58,623 nt of DNA from contig NZ_JAAGPI010000050.1 in NCBI RefSeq assembly GCF_017104715.1, forward strand, positions 1-58,623. The letters are read 5' to 3'. The DNA is from Burkholderia sp. Ac-20365 (GTDB lineage: Bacteria; Pseudomonadota; Gammaproteobacteria; Burkholderiales; Burkholderiaceae). Positions 50,433 to 58,623 of this stretch are shown one piece after another. Position 1 is the stretch's first letter. Every line of letters begins with the position of its first letter. The notes beneath the pieces were generated by a model. The model saw only the letters and a program-made list of their open reading frames with translations. It did no database searches and had not been told where the DNA came from. A program made the translations under genes and the position numbers.

Positions 50433-51494
50433 ATGAACGCACCGCTAGCTTCTGCTCCTGGCACCGCTGTACCCGCTACTGCTCATGTAGCCGTTTCGCT
50501 CCCAGTGTTCCCGCGTGCCGCGCGCGACGAGTTCGACGCCGTCCTCTCGGCCGGCGCGTTCATGCCCCTGCCGCAGTTCGGCGTGATCGACACGACGGGC
50601 GACGATGCCGCCGCTTTCCTGCACGGCCAGCTCACCAACGACACCCAGCACCTGGATGCCGCCACCGCGCGCCTTGCCGGCTATTGCTCGGCGAAAGGCC
50701 GGCTGCTGGCGTCGTTCCTCGTGTGGTGCAACGGCGACTCGATCCGGATGCTCGTATCGAAAGACGTCCAGGCCGCCGTGCAAAAGCGCCTGTCGATGTT
50801 CGTGCTGCGTGCAAAGGCGAAGCTCAGTGACGCAACGGGCGACACGCTCGCCATCGGACTCGCCGGCGACGTGCGCAAGGCGCTCTCGGGCGTGTTCGAT
50901 GCCATTCCCGACGGTGTGCACGTGAAAGTCGACGGACCGGCGGGGTCGCTGGTGCGCGTGCCGGATGCGGCGGGCCGTCTGCGTTACGTGTGGGTCGGGC
51001 CGAAGGCCGAAGTCGAAGCGCGCCTGCCGGCGCTCGAAGCAAAACTGAAGCGCGTGTCGCCCGCGGTGTGGGACTGGCTCGACATTCGTGCCGGCGAACC
51101 GCGCATTACGCAGCGCGTGGTCGAACAGTTCGTGCCGCAGATGATCAACTTCGACGTGCTCGGCGGCGTCAATTTCCGCAAAGGCTGCTATCCGGGCCAG
51201 GAAGTGGTCGCGCGCAGCCAGTATCGCGGCACGATCAAGCGGCGCATGTCGCTGGCGAACATTGCGGGCGAAACGGATAGCGTTCTGCCGGGTGCGGAGC
51301 TGTTCCATTCGGACGATCCCGGCCAGCCTTGCGGCATGCTCGTCAACACGGCGGCCGCGCCCGACGGCGGCGTCGACGCTCTCGTCGAGATCAAGCTGGC
51401 CGCGCTCGACAACGGCACCGTGCATCTCGGTGCCGCCGACGGCCCTGCGCTCACCTTCCTGCCGCTGCCGTACGCGCTGCCGACGGAAGTCTGA
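50433..51494 (+). CDS. ygfZ: Folate-binding Fe-S repair protein YgfZ
   Basis: A 353-residue aminomethyltransferase-like protein with the diagnostic KGCYPGQE at residues 250-257 and the folate-domain segment FLHGQLTNDTQHLD. YgfZ helps maintain certain iron-sulfur enzymes such as MiaB, using tetrahydrofolate. The N-terminus has about 30 extra Ala/Pro/Val-rich residues. A TATAAT hexamer at 50381-50386 may be its -10, although no good -35 was seen. Confidence 0.95.
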   Translation: MNAPLASAPGTAVPATAHVAVSLPVFPRAARDEFDAVLSAGAFMPLPQFGVIDTTGDDAAAFLHGQLTNDTQHLDAATARLAGYCSAKGRLLASFLVWCNGDSIRMLVSKDVQAAVQKRLSMFVLRAKAKLSDATGDTLAIGLAGDVRKALSGVFDAIPDGVHVKVDGPAGSLVRVPDAAGRLRYVWVGPKAEVEARLPALEAKLKRVSPAVWDWLDIRAGEPRITQRVVEQFVPQMINFDVLGGVNFRKGCYPGQEVVARSQYRGTIKRRMSLANIAGETDSVLPGAELFHSDDPGQPCGMLVNTAAAPDGGVDALVEIKLAALDNGTVHLGAADGPALTFLPLPYALPTEV

Positions 51495-51595
51495 CCCACC
51501 TTCGACGCCTGCATGTTCAAGACGCCGCGCCTGTTATCCCGTCGCGGCGTTTCTATTTCTGCTCTTTATTCTGCTCGCTCCCGAGAGTTCTTCCG

Positions 51596-52417
51596 ATGTG
51601 TCTGATCGTGTTCGACTGGCGCCCCGAAGCGTCCGATGGCCCTCTGTTCACGCTCGCGGCGAACCGCGACGAATTCCTGAAACGCACAGCCGAACCGATG
51701 CATTGGTGGGACGATGCACCCGGTTTGCTGGCGGGCCGCGACCTCGTCGGCGGGGGCACGTGGCTTGGGATGACGCGCGACGGCCGCTTTGCCGCGCTCA
51801 CCAACTATCGCGCGCCGCACGAAATGCGCGCCGATGCGCCGACGCGCGGCACGCTGGTCAGCAACTGGCTGTCGGGCAATCACGGAATCGCGAGTGGCGC
51901 TCCGCTGGAGTATCTGCTGCAGGTCGCGAAGGACGGCGACATCTACAACGGCTTCAACCTGCTGGTCGGCGACTGGACCCGGCGCGAACTCGCGTGGTAC
52001 TGCAACCGCTCGCCCGCCGCGCCGACGCTGCTCGTGCCGGGCACGCACGGCATTTCGAATGCGGTGCTCGACACGCCGTGGCCGAAACTGGTGCACAAGC
52101 GCGCCGGGCTCGCCGAGGCGCTAGAGAGCGACGCCCGCCCGCCGCTTTCGACGCTGATCGACCTGATGCGCGACCCGCGCGTCGCGCGCGACGACGAATT
52201 GCCCGCGACGGGCATTTCGCTCGAACGCGAACGCGCGCTGTCGGCTGCCTTTATCGATACACCCGACTACGGCACGCGTGGCACGACGGCCTTGCAGGTA
52301 ATCGCGCACGAAGGCCGCCTGAGCGTCGCCGCGCTCGAACGCAGCGACGACAACGGCTCGCATCGCGTCGCGCGCCCGGGCAATTACGAGCGCAGCTTTA
52401 CGTTCGATATCGCCTGA
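51596..52417 (+). CDS. NRDE-family protein (TANGO2-like)
   Basis: A 273-residue protein starting MCLIVFDW, with the name-giving ANRDEFLKR, WLGMTRDGRFAALTNYR, GFNLLVGD and HGISNAVLDTPWPK. The Cys after Met could act as an Ntn-hydrolase nucleophile. The family includes human TANGO2, linked to heme and lipid handling; the bacterial role is unproven. The ATG at 51596 is fixed by this N-terminus. It lies 101 bp after ygfZ on the same strand. Confidence 0.92.
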   Translation: MCLIVFDWRPEASDGPLFTLAANRDEFLKRTAEPMHWWDDAPGLLAGRDLVGGGTWLGMTRDGRFAALTNYRAPHEMRADAPTRGTLVSNWLSGNHGIASGAPLEYLLQVAKDGDIYNGFNLLVGDWTRRELAWYCNRSPAAPTLLVPGTHGISNAVLDTPWPKLVHKRAGLAEALESDARPPLSTLIDLMRDPRVARDDELPATGISLERERALSAAFIDTPDYGTRGTTALQVIAHEGRLSVAALERSDDNGSHRVARPGNYERSFTFDIA

Positions 52418-52430
52418 CGTCGTCCAGCCA

Positions 52431-53390
52431 TCACACGATGCCGAACGCGGCGCGCAATGCCGCCGCCGCGTCAGCATGGGCGACGGCCACCTCAGGCACG
52501 TAGCCGCCCATCTTGAAGAATTCGTGGATCATGCCGGCGTAGCACGTGAACGCAACGGCATTGCCCGCTTCGCGCAACTTGTGCGCATACGCTTCGCCTT
52601 CGTCGCTCAGCGGATCGTATTCGGCCGTTGCGATCCACGCGGGCGCCACGCCGTGAAAATCCGGCGCACCGCGCGTGCCGTCGAGCGGCGCGAAACGCCA
52701 GTCGTGACGGTCGTCAGCGTCGCGCAGGTATTGCTCGAAGAACCACTGGATCGTGTCGCCCGAAAGCAGATAACCATCGGATAGCCGTTCGTGCGAATCC
52801 GTCCGCTGATGGCCGGTCGTACCCGGATAGATCAGCAATTGAAGTGCGAGCGCGATGCCCGCGTCGCGCGCGAGCACCGCGCAGACGGTGGCGAGCGTGC
52901 CGCCCGCGCTATCGCCGCCGACGGCGATCCGGTTCGCGTCGACACCGACCAGCAGCGCGTTGTCGTGCAGCCACTTGAGGGCGTCGAACGCGTCGTCGAC
53001 GGCAGTGGGAAATCTGTGTTCGGGCGCGAGCCGGTAGTCGACCGACATCACCACACATTGCGCGTCGCGCGCGAACATACGGCACAGCGCGTCGTGCGTA
53101 TTCACGCTGCCGACCGTAAAGCCGCCGCCGTGACAGTAGACGAGCGCGGGCGCCGGATCAGCCCATTGAGGCTCGGCGGGATGATAGAGACGCACGCGGA
53201 TCGACGCGCCGTCGCGCATAGGCACATCGATGTCCTCGACAGAAAACATTGGCGCGGACGGCACTTCGAGAATAGGCGCGCTTTTCTCGTACGACGCACG
53301 CGCCGTCTGCGGCGTCAGATCGTGATACGCGGGACGCTTCGCGCGCGCGATCATGTCGAGCACCTGTTCGATCTTCGGATTCAGCGGCAT
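52431..53390 (-). CDS. Alpha/beta hydrolase, hormone-sensitive-lipase family esterase
   Basis: A 319-residue family IV esterase. The oxyanion motif YCHGGGF, nucleophile GDSAGG, acid EYDPLSDEGEAYA and histidine MIHEFF are all present and in order. The ATG at 53388-53390 is used because the N-terminal cap (MPLNPKIEQVLDMIARAKRP) is typical. It probably hydrolyses short-chain esters. It is on the same strand as the SDR and MDR genes upstream, 93 bp after the SDR stop. Confidence 0.92.
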   Translation of the reverse strand: MPLNPKIEQVLDMIARAKRPAYHDLTPQTARASYEKSAPILEVPSAPMFSVEDIDVPMRDGASIRVRLYHPAEPQWADPAPALVYCHGGGFTVGSVNTHDALCRMFARDAQCVVMSVDYRLAPEHRFPTAVDDAFDALKWLHDNALLVGVDANRIAVGGDSAGGTLATVCAVLARDAGIALALQLLIYPGTTGHQRTDSHERLSDGYLLSGDTIQWFFEQYLRDADDRHDWRFAPLDGTRGAPDFHGVAPAWIATAEYDPLSDEGEAYAHKLREAGNAVAFTCYAGMIHEFFKMGGYVPEVAVAHADAAAALRAAFGIV

Positions 53391-53483
53391 TGTCGGACGA
53401 TGGCGCACGCGCGCCGGACGGTTGAATAAGCGCGCCATGATGCCATGAACGCGCTTTGAGACGCTCTCGCTGGGCGCTGCCCG

Positions 53484-54353
53484 CTAACGCGATTCCTTGA
53501 CCTCGGGTTTCAGCGACAAGGGATCCGTCGGATTGCGCTGCTGTTCGATATCCTCGTGCCGCAGCCGCACCGTCGCAAGAATGGCGGGATGCGTGAGGAT
53601 GTAGAAACGCCGCTCGCGGATCGCGTCGAATGTGAGCGCGGCGACATCCGCCGCGCTCAACTTGCCGGAGCGCACCGCGCGCTGCAGTTGCTTGTCGGCG
53701 GCAAGTTGCGAGCGAGTCGGCTCGGCGCTGTTGCGCAATTCATCGGGACGTGCGCGCTCGGCATCCGCGATACCCGTCGGCACGAACGCGGGGCACAACA
53801 ACGAGCAGCCGACTTCTCCGCCCGCGTTCTGCAGATCGTGGTACAGCGTTTCCGTCAGCGACACGACCGCATGTTTCGACGCGTTGTAGATGCCCATCGA
53901 CGGCGGCGACAGCAGTCCCGCCACCGACGCCGTATTCACGATATGCGCCGGTTCGTTCTGCTTCAGCATGATCGGCGTGAAGACACGCACGCCATGCGCG
54001 ACACCCATCACGTTGACGCCGAACACCCACGCCCAGTCGTTTGCCGAGCTTTCCCACAGGAAGCCGCCCGAACCGACGCCCGCATTGTTGAACAGCAGAT
54101 GGACCTTGCCGAAGGCTTGCACTGCGGCATCCGCGAGTGCCTGGACCTGCGCGCCGTCGGACACGTCCGTGCGCACGCCGATCGCTTCGGCGCCCGCCGC
54201 GCGCAGTGCGTCGACCGTCTGCGCGAGCGCGGCGGCGTCGACGTCGGCCAGCACGAGTTTCATGCCGAGTGACGCGCCCTTCTGCGCGAACGCGCGGCCA
54301 AAGCCGCTCGCCGCGCCGGTAATCACGGCAACCTTGCCGTCGAATTCGACCAT
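53484..54353 (-). CDS. Short-chain dehydrogenase/reductase
   Basis: A 289-residue classical SDR: VAVITGAASGFGRAFA (cofactor loop), LVLADVD (acidic residue favours NAD), FNNAGVGS, and the catalytic NTASVAGL with YNASKHAVV. The C-terminal extension with RERRFYILTHP is common in the SDR group of uncertain substrate near lipid-modifying genes. 18 bp after the MDR gene, so co-transcribed. Confidence 0.93.
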   Translation of the reverse strand: MVEFDGKVAVITGAASGFGRAFAQKGASLGMKLVLADVDAAALAQTVDALRAAGAEAIGVRTDVSDGAQVQALADAAVQAFGKVHLLFNNAGVGSGGFLWESSANDWAWVFGVNVMGVAHGVRVFTPIMLKQNEPAHIVNTASVAGLLSPPSMGIYNASKHAVVSLTETLYHDLQNAGGEVGCSLLCPAFVPTGIADAERARPDELRNSAEPTRSQLAADKQLQRAVRSGKLSAADVAALTFDAIRERRFYILTHPAILATVRLRHEDIEQQRNPTDPLSLKPEVKESR

Positions 54354-54371
54354 CCTGATGTCCTCGCCCGT

Positions 54372-55370
54372 TCAGATCAGCTTGACCAGCTGTTTGCCGA
54401 AGTTCTGTCCTTTGAGCATGCCGAGAAACGCTTCGGGCGCGTTCTCCAGACCTTGCGCAACCGTCTCGCGATACTGCAGTTTCTGTTGCGCGACGAGCGT
54501 GCCGAGTTCCTTCAGCGCGGCGGGCCACGCATCCATATGCTCACTGACGATGAAACCCTGAACGAGCAAGCGCTGGGTCAACATCAATGACGGATGTTTG
54601 AGCGGCACCGGCTGGCCGTCGTAGCCCGAAATGAAGCCGCACAACGCGATACGCCCATGCGCGTTCATGCGCGCGAGCGTCGCATCGAGCCCGTCACCGC
54701 CGACGTTCTCGAAGCAGCCGTCCACGCCGTTGGGCGTCGCAGCCTTGAGATCCTGATAGAGATTGCCCGCCTTGTAATCGACGCACGCGTCGAAGCCGAG
54801 TGTCTCGACCACATAGCGGCATTTGTCCGGGCCGCCCGCGATGCCGACGGCGCGCGCGCCCGCGAGCTTCGCCAGTTGCCCGACGACGCTGCCGACCGCC
54901 CCGCTTGCCGCGCTCACCACGACCGTCTCGCCGGCCTTCGGCGCGATGATCCGGTTCAGCCCATACCAGGCCGTGACACCGGGCATGCCAACCGGGCCGA
55001 GATAGGCGGAAAGCGGCACGTGCGCGTCGTCGACTTTTTGCAGACCTTTGCCGTCCGACGTGCCGAACTCCTGCCAGCCGAACATGCCGACCACCTTGTC
55101 GCCAGGCTTGAACGCCGGGTTGTTCGACTCGACCACTTCGCCCGTCGTGCCGCCGATCATCACTTCGTTCAAAGGCTGCGGCGCCGCATACGATTTCGCG
55201 TCGCTCATGCGGCCGCGCATGTACGGATCGAGCGACAGGTAGTGGTTGCGCACGCGCACCTGGCCGTCGGCAAGCGGTGTGAGCGGCGTTTCGACGAGCT
55301 TGAAGTTGTCGACGGATGCCGCGCCCTGCGGACGCGACACGAGCAGAATCTGACGATTGACCTGGCTCAT
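54372..55370 (-). CDS. Zinc-independent MDR family NADP oxidoreductase
   Basis: A 332-residue medium-chain reductase of the CurA/leukotriene B4 dehydrogenase group: SLDPYMRGRM, GTTGEVVES, MPGVTAWYGLN and the NADP loop SAASGAVGSVVGQLAKLAGA. No zinc ligands. It probably reduces alpha,beta-double bonds of enones. Together with the SDR, thioesterase and Dabb genes it forms a minus-strand group with short gaps. Confidence 0.94.
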   Translation of the reverse strand: MSQVNRQILLVSRPQGAASVDNFKLVETPLTPLADGQVRVRNHYLSLDPYMRGRMSDAKSYAAPQPLNEVMIGGTTGEVVESNNPAFKPGDKVVGMFGWQEFGTSDGKGLQKVDDAHVPLSAYLGPVGMPGVTAWYGLNRIIAPKAGETVVVSAASGAVGSVVGQLAKLAGARAVGIAGGPDKCRYVVETLGFDACVDYKAGNLYQDLKAATPNGVDGCFENVGGDGLDATLARMNAHGRIALCGFISGYDGQPVPLKHPSLMLTQRLLVQGFIVSEHMDAWPAALKELGTLVAQQKLQYRETVAQGLENAPEAFLGMLKGQNFGKQLVKLI

Positions 55371-55427
55371 GACGGGAATGTCTCCGGAGAATATCGCTGG
55401 TTGTTGGGTTGGGATCGCGCGCGGTGT

Positions 55428-55901
55428 TCAGCCGTCGCTTGGACCCGGTTTTGCCGATGGATCGCTGCGCAGACGCTGTTGCCGCACTTCACGGCCCACA
55501 GCGAGCCGCTTCATGTATTTGAACGTGCCGAGCGCCTTTGCGACGAAGTGGCCTTCGCTGTCGCGGATCTCGCCTTCGCAATAGGCCATCGTGGTCGAGC
55601 GGTGCAGCACGCGCGCCGTTGCGCGCAATTCGCCGCTGCCGGGTTGCATGAAGTTCACCTTCATCTCGACAGTGACCACGCCGACGCCATCCGCGGCAAG
55701 ACTGCGCGCGGCCATTGCAAGCGCGGCGTCGCAGAGTGTCATCGTGATGCCGCCGTGCGACACGGCCCACGTATTCAGATGTTCGGGACGCAGCGCCAGC
55801 ACGAGTTCGCTCGCGCCGTCTGCCGCTGAAATGAGCTGGACGCCGAGGTGATCGATAAACGGGCTTTCGATGGCCAGCTTGTTGCCAGTGGAATCGCTCA
55901 T
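55428..55901 (-). CDS. PaaI-family hotdog thioesterase
   Basis: A 157-residue acyl-CoA thioesterase-like protein: LNTWAVSHGGITMTLCDAAL with the HGG motif, VEMKVNFMQPGSG and GEIRDSEGHFVAKALGTFKY. The last 25 residues are extra and probably disordered. The acyl-CoA substrate is unknown. Six bp after the Dabb gene. Confidence 0.9.
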   Translation of the reverse strand: MSDSTGNKLAIESPFIDHLGVQLISAADGASELVLALRPEHLNTWAVSHGGITMTLCDAALAMAARSLAADGVGVVTVEMKVNFMQPGSGELRATARVLHRSTTMAYCEGEIRDSEGHFVAKALGTFKYMKRLAVGREVRQQRLRSDPSAKPGPSDG

Positions 55902-55907
55902 AGGTGT

Positions 55908-56216
55908 TCAGACTTCGTAATCGACGGCTTGACGTGCTTCGCGGATGGGCGCGAGGAATGTCTTCACTTCCAGATGCAACGGATGGATCTGATAGCCATC
56001 CAATGCCGCCTTGTCGGTGAAATCGGAGACGAGCACGACGTCATAGGTCGAGTCGAGGCCAGACTGCGCAATACCGACTTCGAGATGCAGAATACCCGGC
56101 ACGGCATCGCGGCAGGCTTCCAGTTTTTCCTTCAGCACGAGCGCGTTCTGTTCGCGCGTGCGGCCTTCACCATCCTTCAACTTCCACATCACGATATGAC
56201 GAATCAAGTCATTCAC
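55908..56216 (-). CDS. Dabb (stress-responsive alpha/beta barrel) protein
   Basis: A 102-residue dimeric ferredoxin-like barrel protein: IRHIVMWKLKDG, then LEVGIAQSGLDSTYDVVLVS and DGYQIHPLHLEV with the conserved YxxHPxH. It heads the minus-strand group of five enzymes. Function unproven; some members bind small aromatic compounds. Confidence 0.9.
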   Translation of the reverse strand: MNDLIRHIVMWKLKDGEGRTREQNALVLKEKLEACRDAVPGILHLEVGIAQSGLDSTYDVVLVSDFTDKAALDGYQIHPLHLEVKTFLAPIREARQAVDYEV

Positions 56217-56630
56217 CCCTGCTGTTGATCATGCGCCGCGGCACGCGCGAAACGCCTGCGTGCCACCTGGGAAATATGCTTCGCCAGATGATACCCGCAC
56301 TGCGCAAGACGATGGATCCGTCCGCGCAGCATAGGACGAACGCACGCTCCACCCATACGATCGATCCCCTCATGAAGCGCCGCGTCGCCTATACTTTTCT
56401 GGCAATCAGCCCGGCCGTGCGCGTCAGAAGACTTCGCGCGCAACGCGAAACCGGACATCGCGCAGTCTGCGGCGAAGGCATTCCCGAATGCCCCGCCGCC
56501 TTGTCTTCCTTCCTCCTTGCCTCTTTTTGCACGCATCGAAAACGGCCCGCGCCGTGTGTGCGTTCGCCTCTGCCGTCCAGAGCCCCTCGCGTCGCGCGCG
56601 GCACCTCTGCATCCACTTCATGAGGACACC
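56217..56630. other. Divergent intergenic region, Dabb and GYD genes
   Basis: About 410 bp between two divergent genes. Several GC-rich frames cross it but none shows a family match or ribosome site. Promoters for both directions should be here; no clear hexamer pair was found. Confidence 0.35.
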
Positions 56631-56924
56631 ATGGCTACTTACATCATGCTGGTCAACTGGACCGATCAAGGCGTGCGCACCGCGAAAGACACCGTCAACC
56701 GGGCGCGCGCGTTTCGCGAAAGCAGCAAGGCGATGGGCGTGACGGTCGGCACGGTGAACTGGACGCTCGGCGCATACGATCTCGTGATCTCGTTCGATTC
56801 TCCTGACGATGAGACCACCACACGTCTGGGCCTCGCACTCGCTGCGCAAGGCAACGTGCGCACGGCAACGATGCGCGCATTCAGCGAAACGGACATGGAA
56901 AAGATCGTCGGTGGGTTGAAGTAG
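56631..56924 (+). CDS. GYD-domain protein
   Basis: A 97-residue protein of the GYD family: MATYIMLVNWTDQGV, then WTLGAYDLVISFDSPDD (the GxYD motif with A in place) and ALAAQGNVRTATMRAFS. Probably a small alpha/beta-barrel dimer; no function established. TGAGGACACC precedes the ATG. Single-gene unit. Confidence 0.9.
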   Translation: MATYIMLVNWTDQGVRTAKDTVNRARAFRESSKAMGVTVGTVNWTLGAYDLVISFDSPDDETTTRLGLALAAQGNVRTATMRAFSETDMEKIVGGLK

Positions 56925-56996
56925 CCGGAGTGCAATGCGCGGGTTGTCCCCGGTTGCGAGCCTGCCGCGATCCGCGATCCGCGATCCGCGTTTCGC

Positions 56997-57620
56997 TCAG
57001 AGTTTCGCGCGCGGCAGATGCCAGCCGTGCGTCGCCGCGACGATGCGCAGCACGAAGCACGCGAGCCCGCCCGCGAGGCCCGCCATTGCCGGCGACAGAC
57101 CGAGCCGGCGCGCGACCAGCACGACGACCGCGCCGAAGAAAGCGGCCGTAGCGTAAATATCCGCGACGAGCACGGACGGGATGCGCGCGAGCAGCACGTC
57201 CTTGATCACGCCGCCGCCGACACCCGTGACCGTCCCCATCAGTGCGGCGACGAACGGGCGAATGCGGAAAAGCATCGCCTTTTCGACGCCCGCGACGGCG
57301 AACAGCGCAAGGCCCGCCGCGTCGAGCACCATCAGCCAGAAATCGGGGAAGCCTTGAGCGTAGGTGTGAAAGAGGAACGTGAGCAGCCCCGCGACGAAGG
57401 TCAGCGCAGGATAGCGCCAGTCGCGGATCGCATTGGGCGGCGTTGCGCCGATCAGCAGGTCGCGTGTCACGCCGCCGCCGAGCGCGGCGACGAACGCGAT
57501 CACCATCACGCCGAGCAGGTCGAGGCCGCTGTGCATCGCGGCGACCGCGCCTTCGATTGCGAAGATGAACGTGCCGGCGAGATCGGCAGCAAGGACGATA
57601 GATTCGATTTTTGGTTTCAT
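56997..57620 (-). CDS. TRIC-type cation channel family membrane protein (UPF0126)
   Basis: A 207-residue membrane protein with about seven helices and two UPF0126 repeats, marked by ALGGGVTRDLLIG and GVGGGVIKDVLLA. This family forms trimeric cation (potassium) channels of the TRIC type; older names are YadS/YicG-like. The ATG at 57618-57620 is fixed by MKPKIESIVLAADLAGTF; the longer frame upstream is not coding. Confidence 0.93.
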   Translation of the reverse strand: MKPKIESIVLAADLAGTFIFAIEGAVAAMHSGLDLLGVMVIAFVAALGGGVTRDLLIGATPPNAIRDWRYPALTFVAGLLTFLFHTYAQGFPDFWLMVLDAAGLALFAVAGVEKAMLFRIRPFVAALMGTVTGVGGGVIKDVLLARIPSVLVADIYATAAFFGAVVVLVARRLGLSPAMAGLAGGLACFVLRIVAATHGWHLPRAKL

Positions 57621-57883
57621 GCGGGGTGTTGCGCGCTGGTTGCTCGCCTGGGTGCGCGCCGAACTCCGCTCTGTTTGATGGCCTGGACGAGCTGACGGCG
57701 TGAACAGCGGGATCGTGCGGAATGCGTATCGGGCGCGCGGCGATTGTCTCATCGCCGGTTCACTGGGCAAAGCACGCCTTGCATATGCGCCACGACTACC
57801 GTCCGCGATACCGCCTCGCGCCGCTAGAATCTCCTTACGAAGCGCGCATCGGGCCGCGCGTTGCTTCCTGGAAGGACATGACC

Positions 57884-58375
57884 ATGATCGCCAACCGCAC
57901 CGTGCGCATCGTTCAGTTACTGCTTGTCTTCGTCGCATTGCTGTCGCTAGGCGGCTGCGCGGGCATGTTCGGCGGCGATCCGCTGCGCGTGTCCGTGGCC
58001 GGGATCGAGCCGCTCGCGGGCCAGGGGATGGAGATGCGCTTCAACCTGAAGCTGCGCGTGCAGAATCCAAACGACTCACCCATCGACTTCAACGGCGTAT
58101 CCGTCGAACTCGATCTGAACGGCAAGCCGTTCGCGAGCGGCGTCAGCGATCAGACAGGCACCGTGCCGCGTTTCGGCGAAACGGTGATCGGCGTGCCGCT
58201 GACGGTGCCCGCGTTAGCGGCCGTGCGTCAGGCGTTCGCCTTCGCCGACAGCGCGCAATCGGGGCAGTTGCCCTATATGCTGCGCGGCCGGCTCGCGGGT
58301 GGCATCACGGGCGGCACGCGCTTTAGCGACCAGGGCAAGCTGTCGCTGCCGACGGGCGACATGAGCGGCATGTAG
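57884..58375 (+). CDS. LEA type 2 (WHy-domain) lipoprotein
   Basis: A 163-residue lipoprotein with lipobox LSLGGC and a single water-stress/hypersensitive-response domain: VSVAGIEPLAGQGMEMRFNL, LRVQNPNDSPIDFNGVSVEL, NGKPFASGVSD. Such proteins are linked to drying stress; the mechanism is unknown. The second of two close ATGs (57884) is used because GGAAGG is 8 bases before it; the first (57878) is too close. Divergent from the TRIC-type gene. Confidence 0.88.
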   Translation: MIANRTVRIVQLLLVFVALLSLGGCAGMFGGDPLRVSVAGIEPLAGQGMEMRFNLKLRVQNPNDSPIDFNGVSVELDLNGKPFASGVSDQTGTVPRFGETVIGVPLTVPALAAVRQAFAFADSAQSGQLPYMLRGRLAGGITGGTRFSDQGKLSLPTGDMSGM

Positions 58376-58405
58376 CGCAAGTCCCGAACGCGGAGCGCGT
58401 CGCGC

Positions 58406-58623
58406 TCAGTGATTCGTGCCTTGATTGCCCTGTCCAGAAGGCGCCGGCGGCCGGGCATTTCCGCCACCCTGCGGCGGCGGTCCGGATGGGCGTCCTCCGC
58501 CACCTTGCCCCGGTGGCGGTCCCGACGGACGCGCAGCCGGTGGTCCCGCTGGATGTCCCCCGCCTTCCGCGCCCGGCTGGCCGGGTGGCCGACCACCGCC
58601 TCCGTTACCTTGGGAAGGCAGAG
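58406..58623 (-). CDS. Pro/Gly-rich protein, C-terminal part (cut by window edge)
   Basis: On the minus strand the frame entering at the window end runs 72 codons to a TGA at 58406-58408. It is almost entirely Gly, Pro, Gln, Arg and Ser with repeated GPPP and GGG units (such as RPSGPPP twice), ending NQGTNH. It looks like a disordered tail of a larger protein. Converges with the LEA lipoprotein gene. Low complexity makes the call uncertain. Confidence 0.5.
   Translation of the reverse strand, partial: LPSQGNGGGGRPPGQPGAEGGGHPAGPPAARPSGPPPGQGGGGRPSGPPPQGGGNARPPAPSGQGNQGTNH

Overview
The window is GC-rich DNA that looks like a chromosome of a Burkholderia-group betaproteobacterium, most likely Paraburkholderia. 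The grounds are the family content (Burkholderia-type porin, BPSL1445/YSC84-like lipoprotein, PsiF protein, YgfZ-MltG-Tmk-HolB block), codon use, and a contiguous gene set matching the cepacian (bce) exopolysaccharide genes of the Burkholderia cepacia complex. No tRNA, rRNA, CRISPR array or intact insertion sequence was seen.

Layout. 1-4359: start of a porin, then a catabolic operon (QuiC-like 3-dehydroshikimate dehydratase and a BKACE enzyme) divergent from an IclR regulator, with a strong palindrome between them. 4413-5084: a phosphoribosyltransferase. 5158-18280: a bce-II-like block with galU (bceT), two acyltransferases (bceS, bceO), a two-domain glycosyltransferase (bceR), flippase (bceQ), an exported beta-propeller-like protein with an EF-hand loop, an SGNH hydrolase and GDP-mannose 4,6-dehydratase (bceN). 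18339-20202: a hipBA toxin-antitoxin module with four operators. 20299-35405: a bce-I-like block, bceK to bceB on the minus strand and bceA on the plus strand. 35718-44589: an IS5-type transposase N-terminal domain fused to an unknown C-terminus, small stress and envelope proteins, a GT4 glycosyltransferase, an AAA ATPase and otsA. 44858-52417: Rap1a-like protein, ankyrin protein, TatD, GNAT, holB, tmk and mltG on the minus strand, then ygfZ and an NRDE protein on the plus strand. 52431-58623: esterase, SDR, MDR, thioesterase, Dabb, GYD, TRIC-type channel, LEA-type lipoprotein and a Pro/Gly-rich C-terminus.

How the genes work together. BceA, BceT, BceC and BceN make GDP-mannose, UDP-glucose, UDP-glucuronate and the precursor of GDP-rhamnose. 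BceB loads glucose-1-phosphate on undecaprenyl phosphate; BceG, H, J, K and the two domains of BceR give six further glycosyltransferase domains, so seven transfer activities, which equals the heptasaccharide repeat of cepacian. BceQ flips, BceI polymerises, BceE and BceF export and set chain length, BceD is the matching phosphatase, and BceO and BceS probably acetylate. The propeller and SGNH proteins are the least understood members.

The most notable non-coding structures are four hipB operators at an exact 49-bp period with a near-consensus promoter between them, a 666-bp inverted repeat between bceS and bceR, and the 12-bp-arm palindrome at the IclR gene. All functional calls are by reading translated sequence and motifs; no database search was run.
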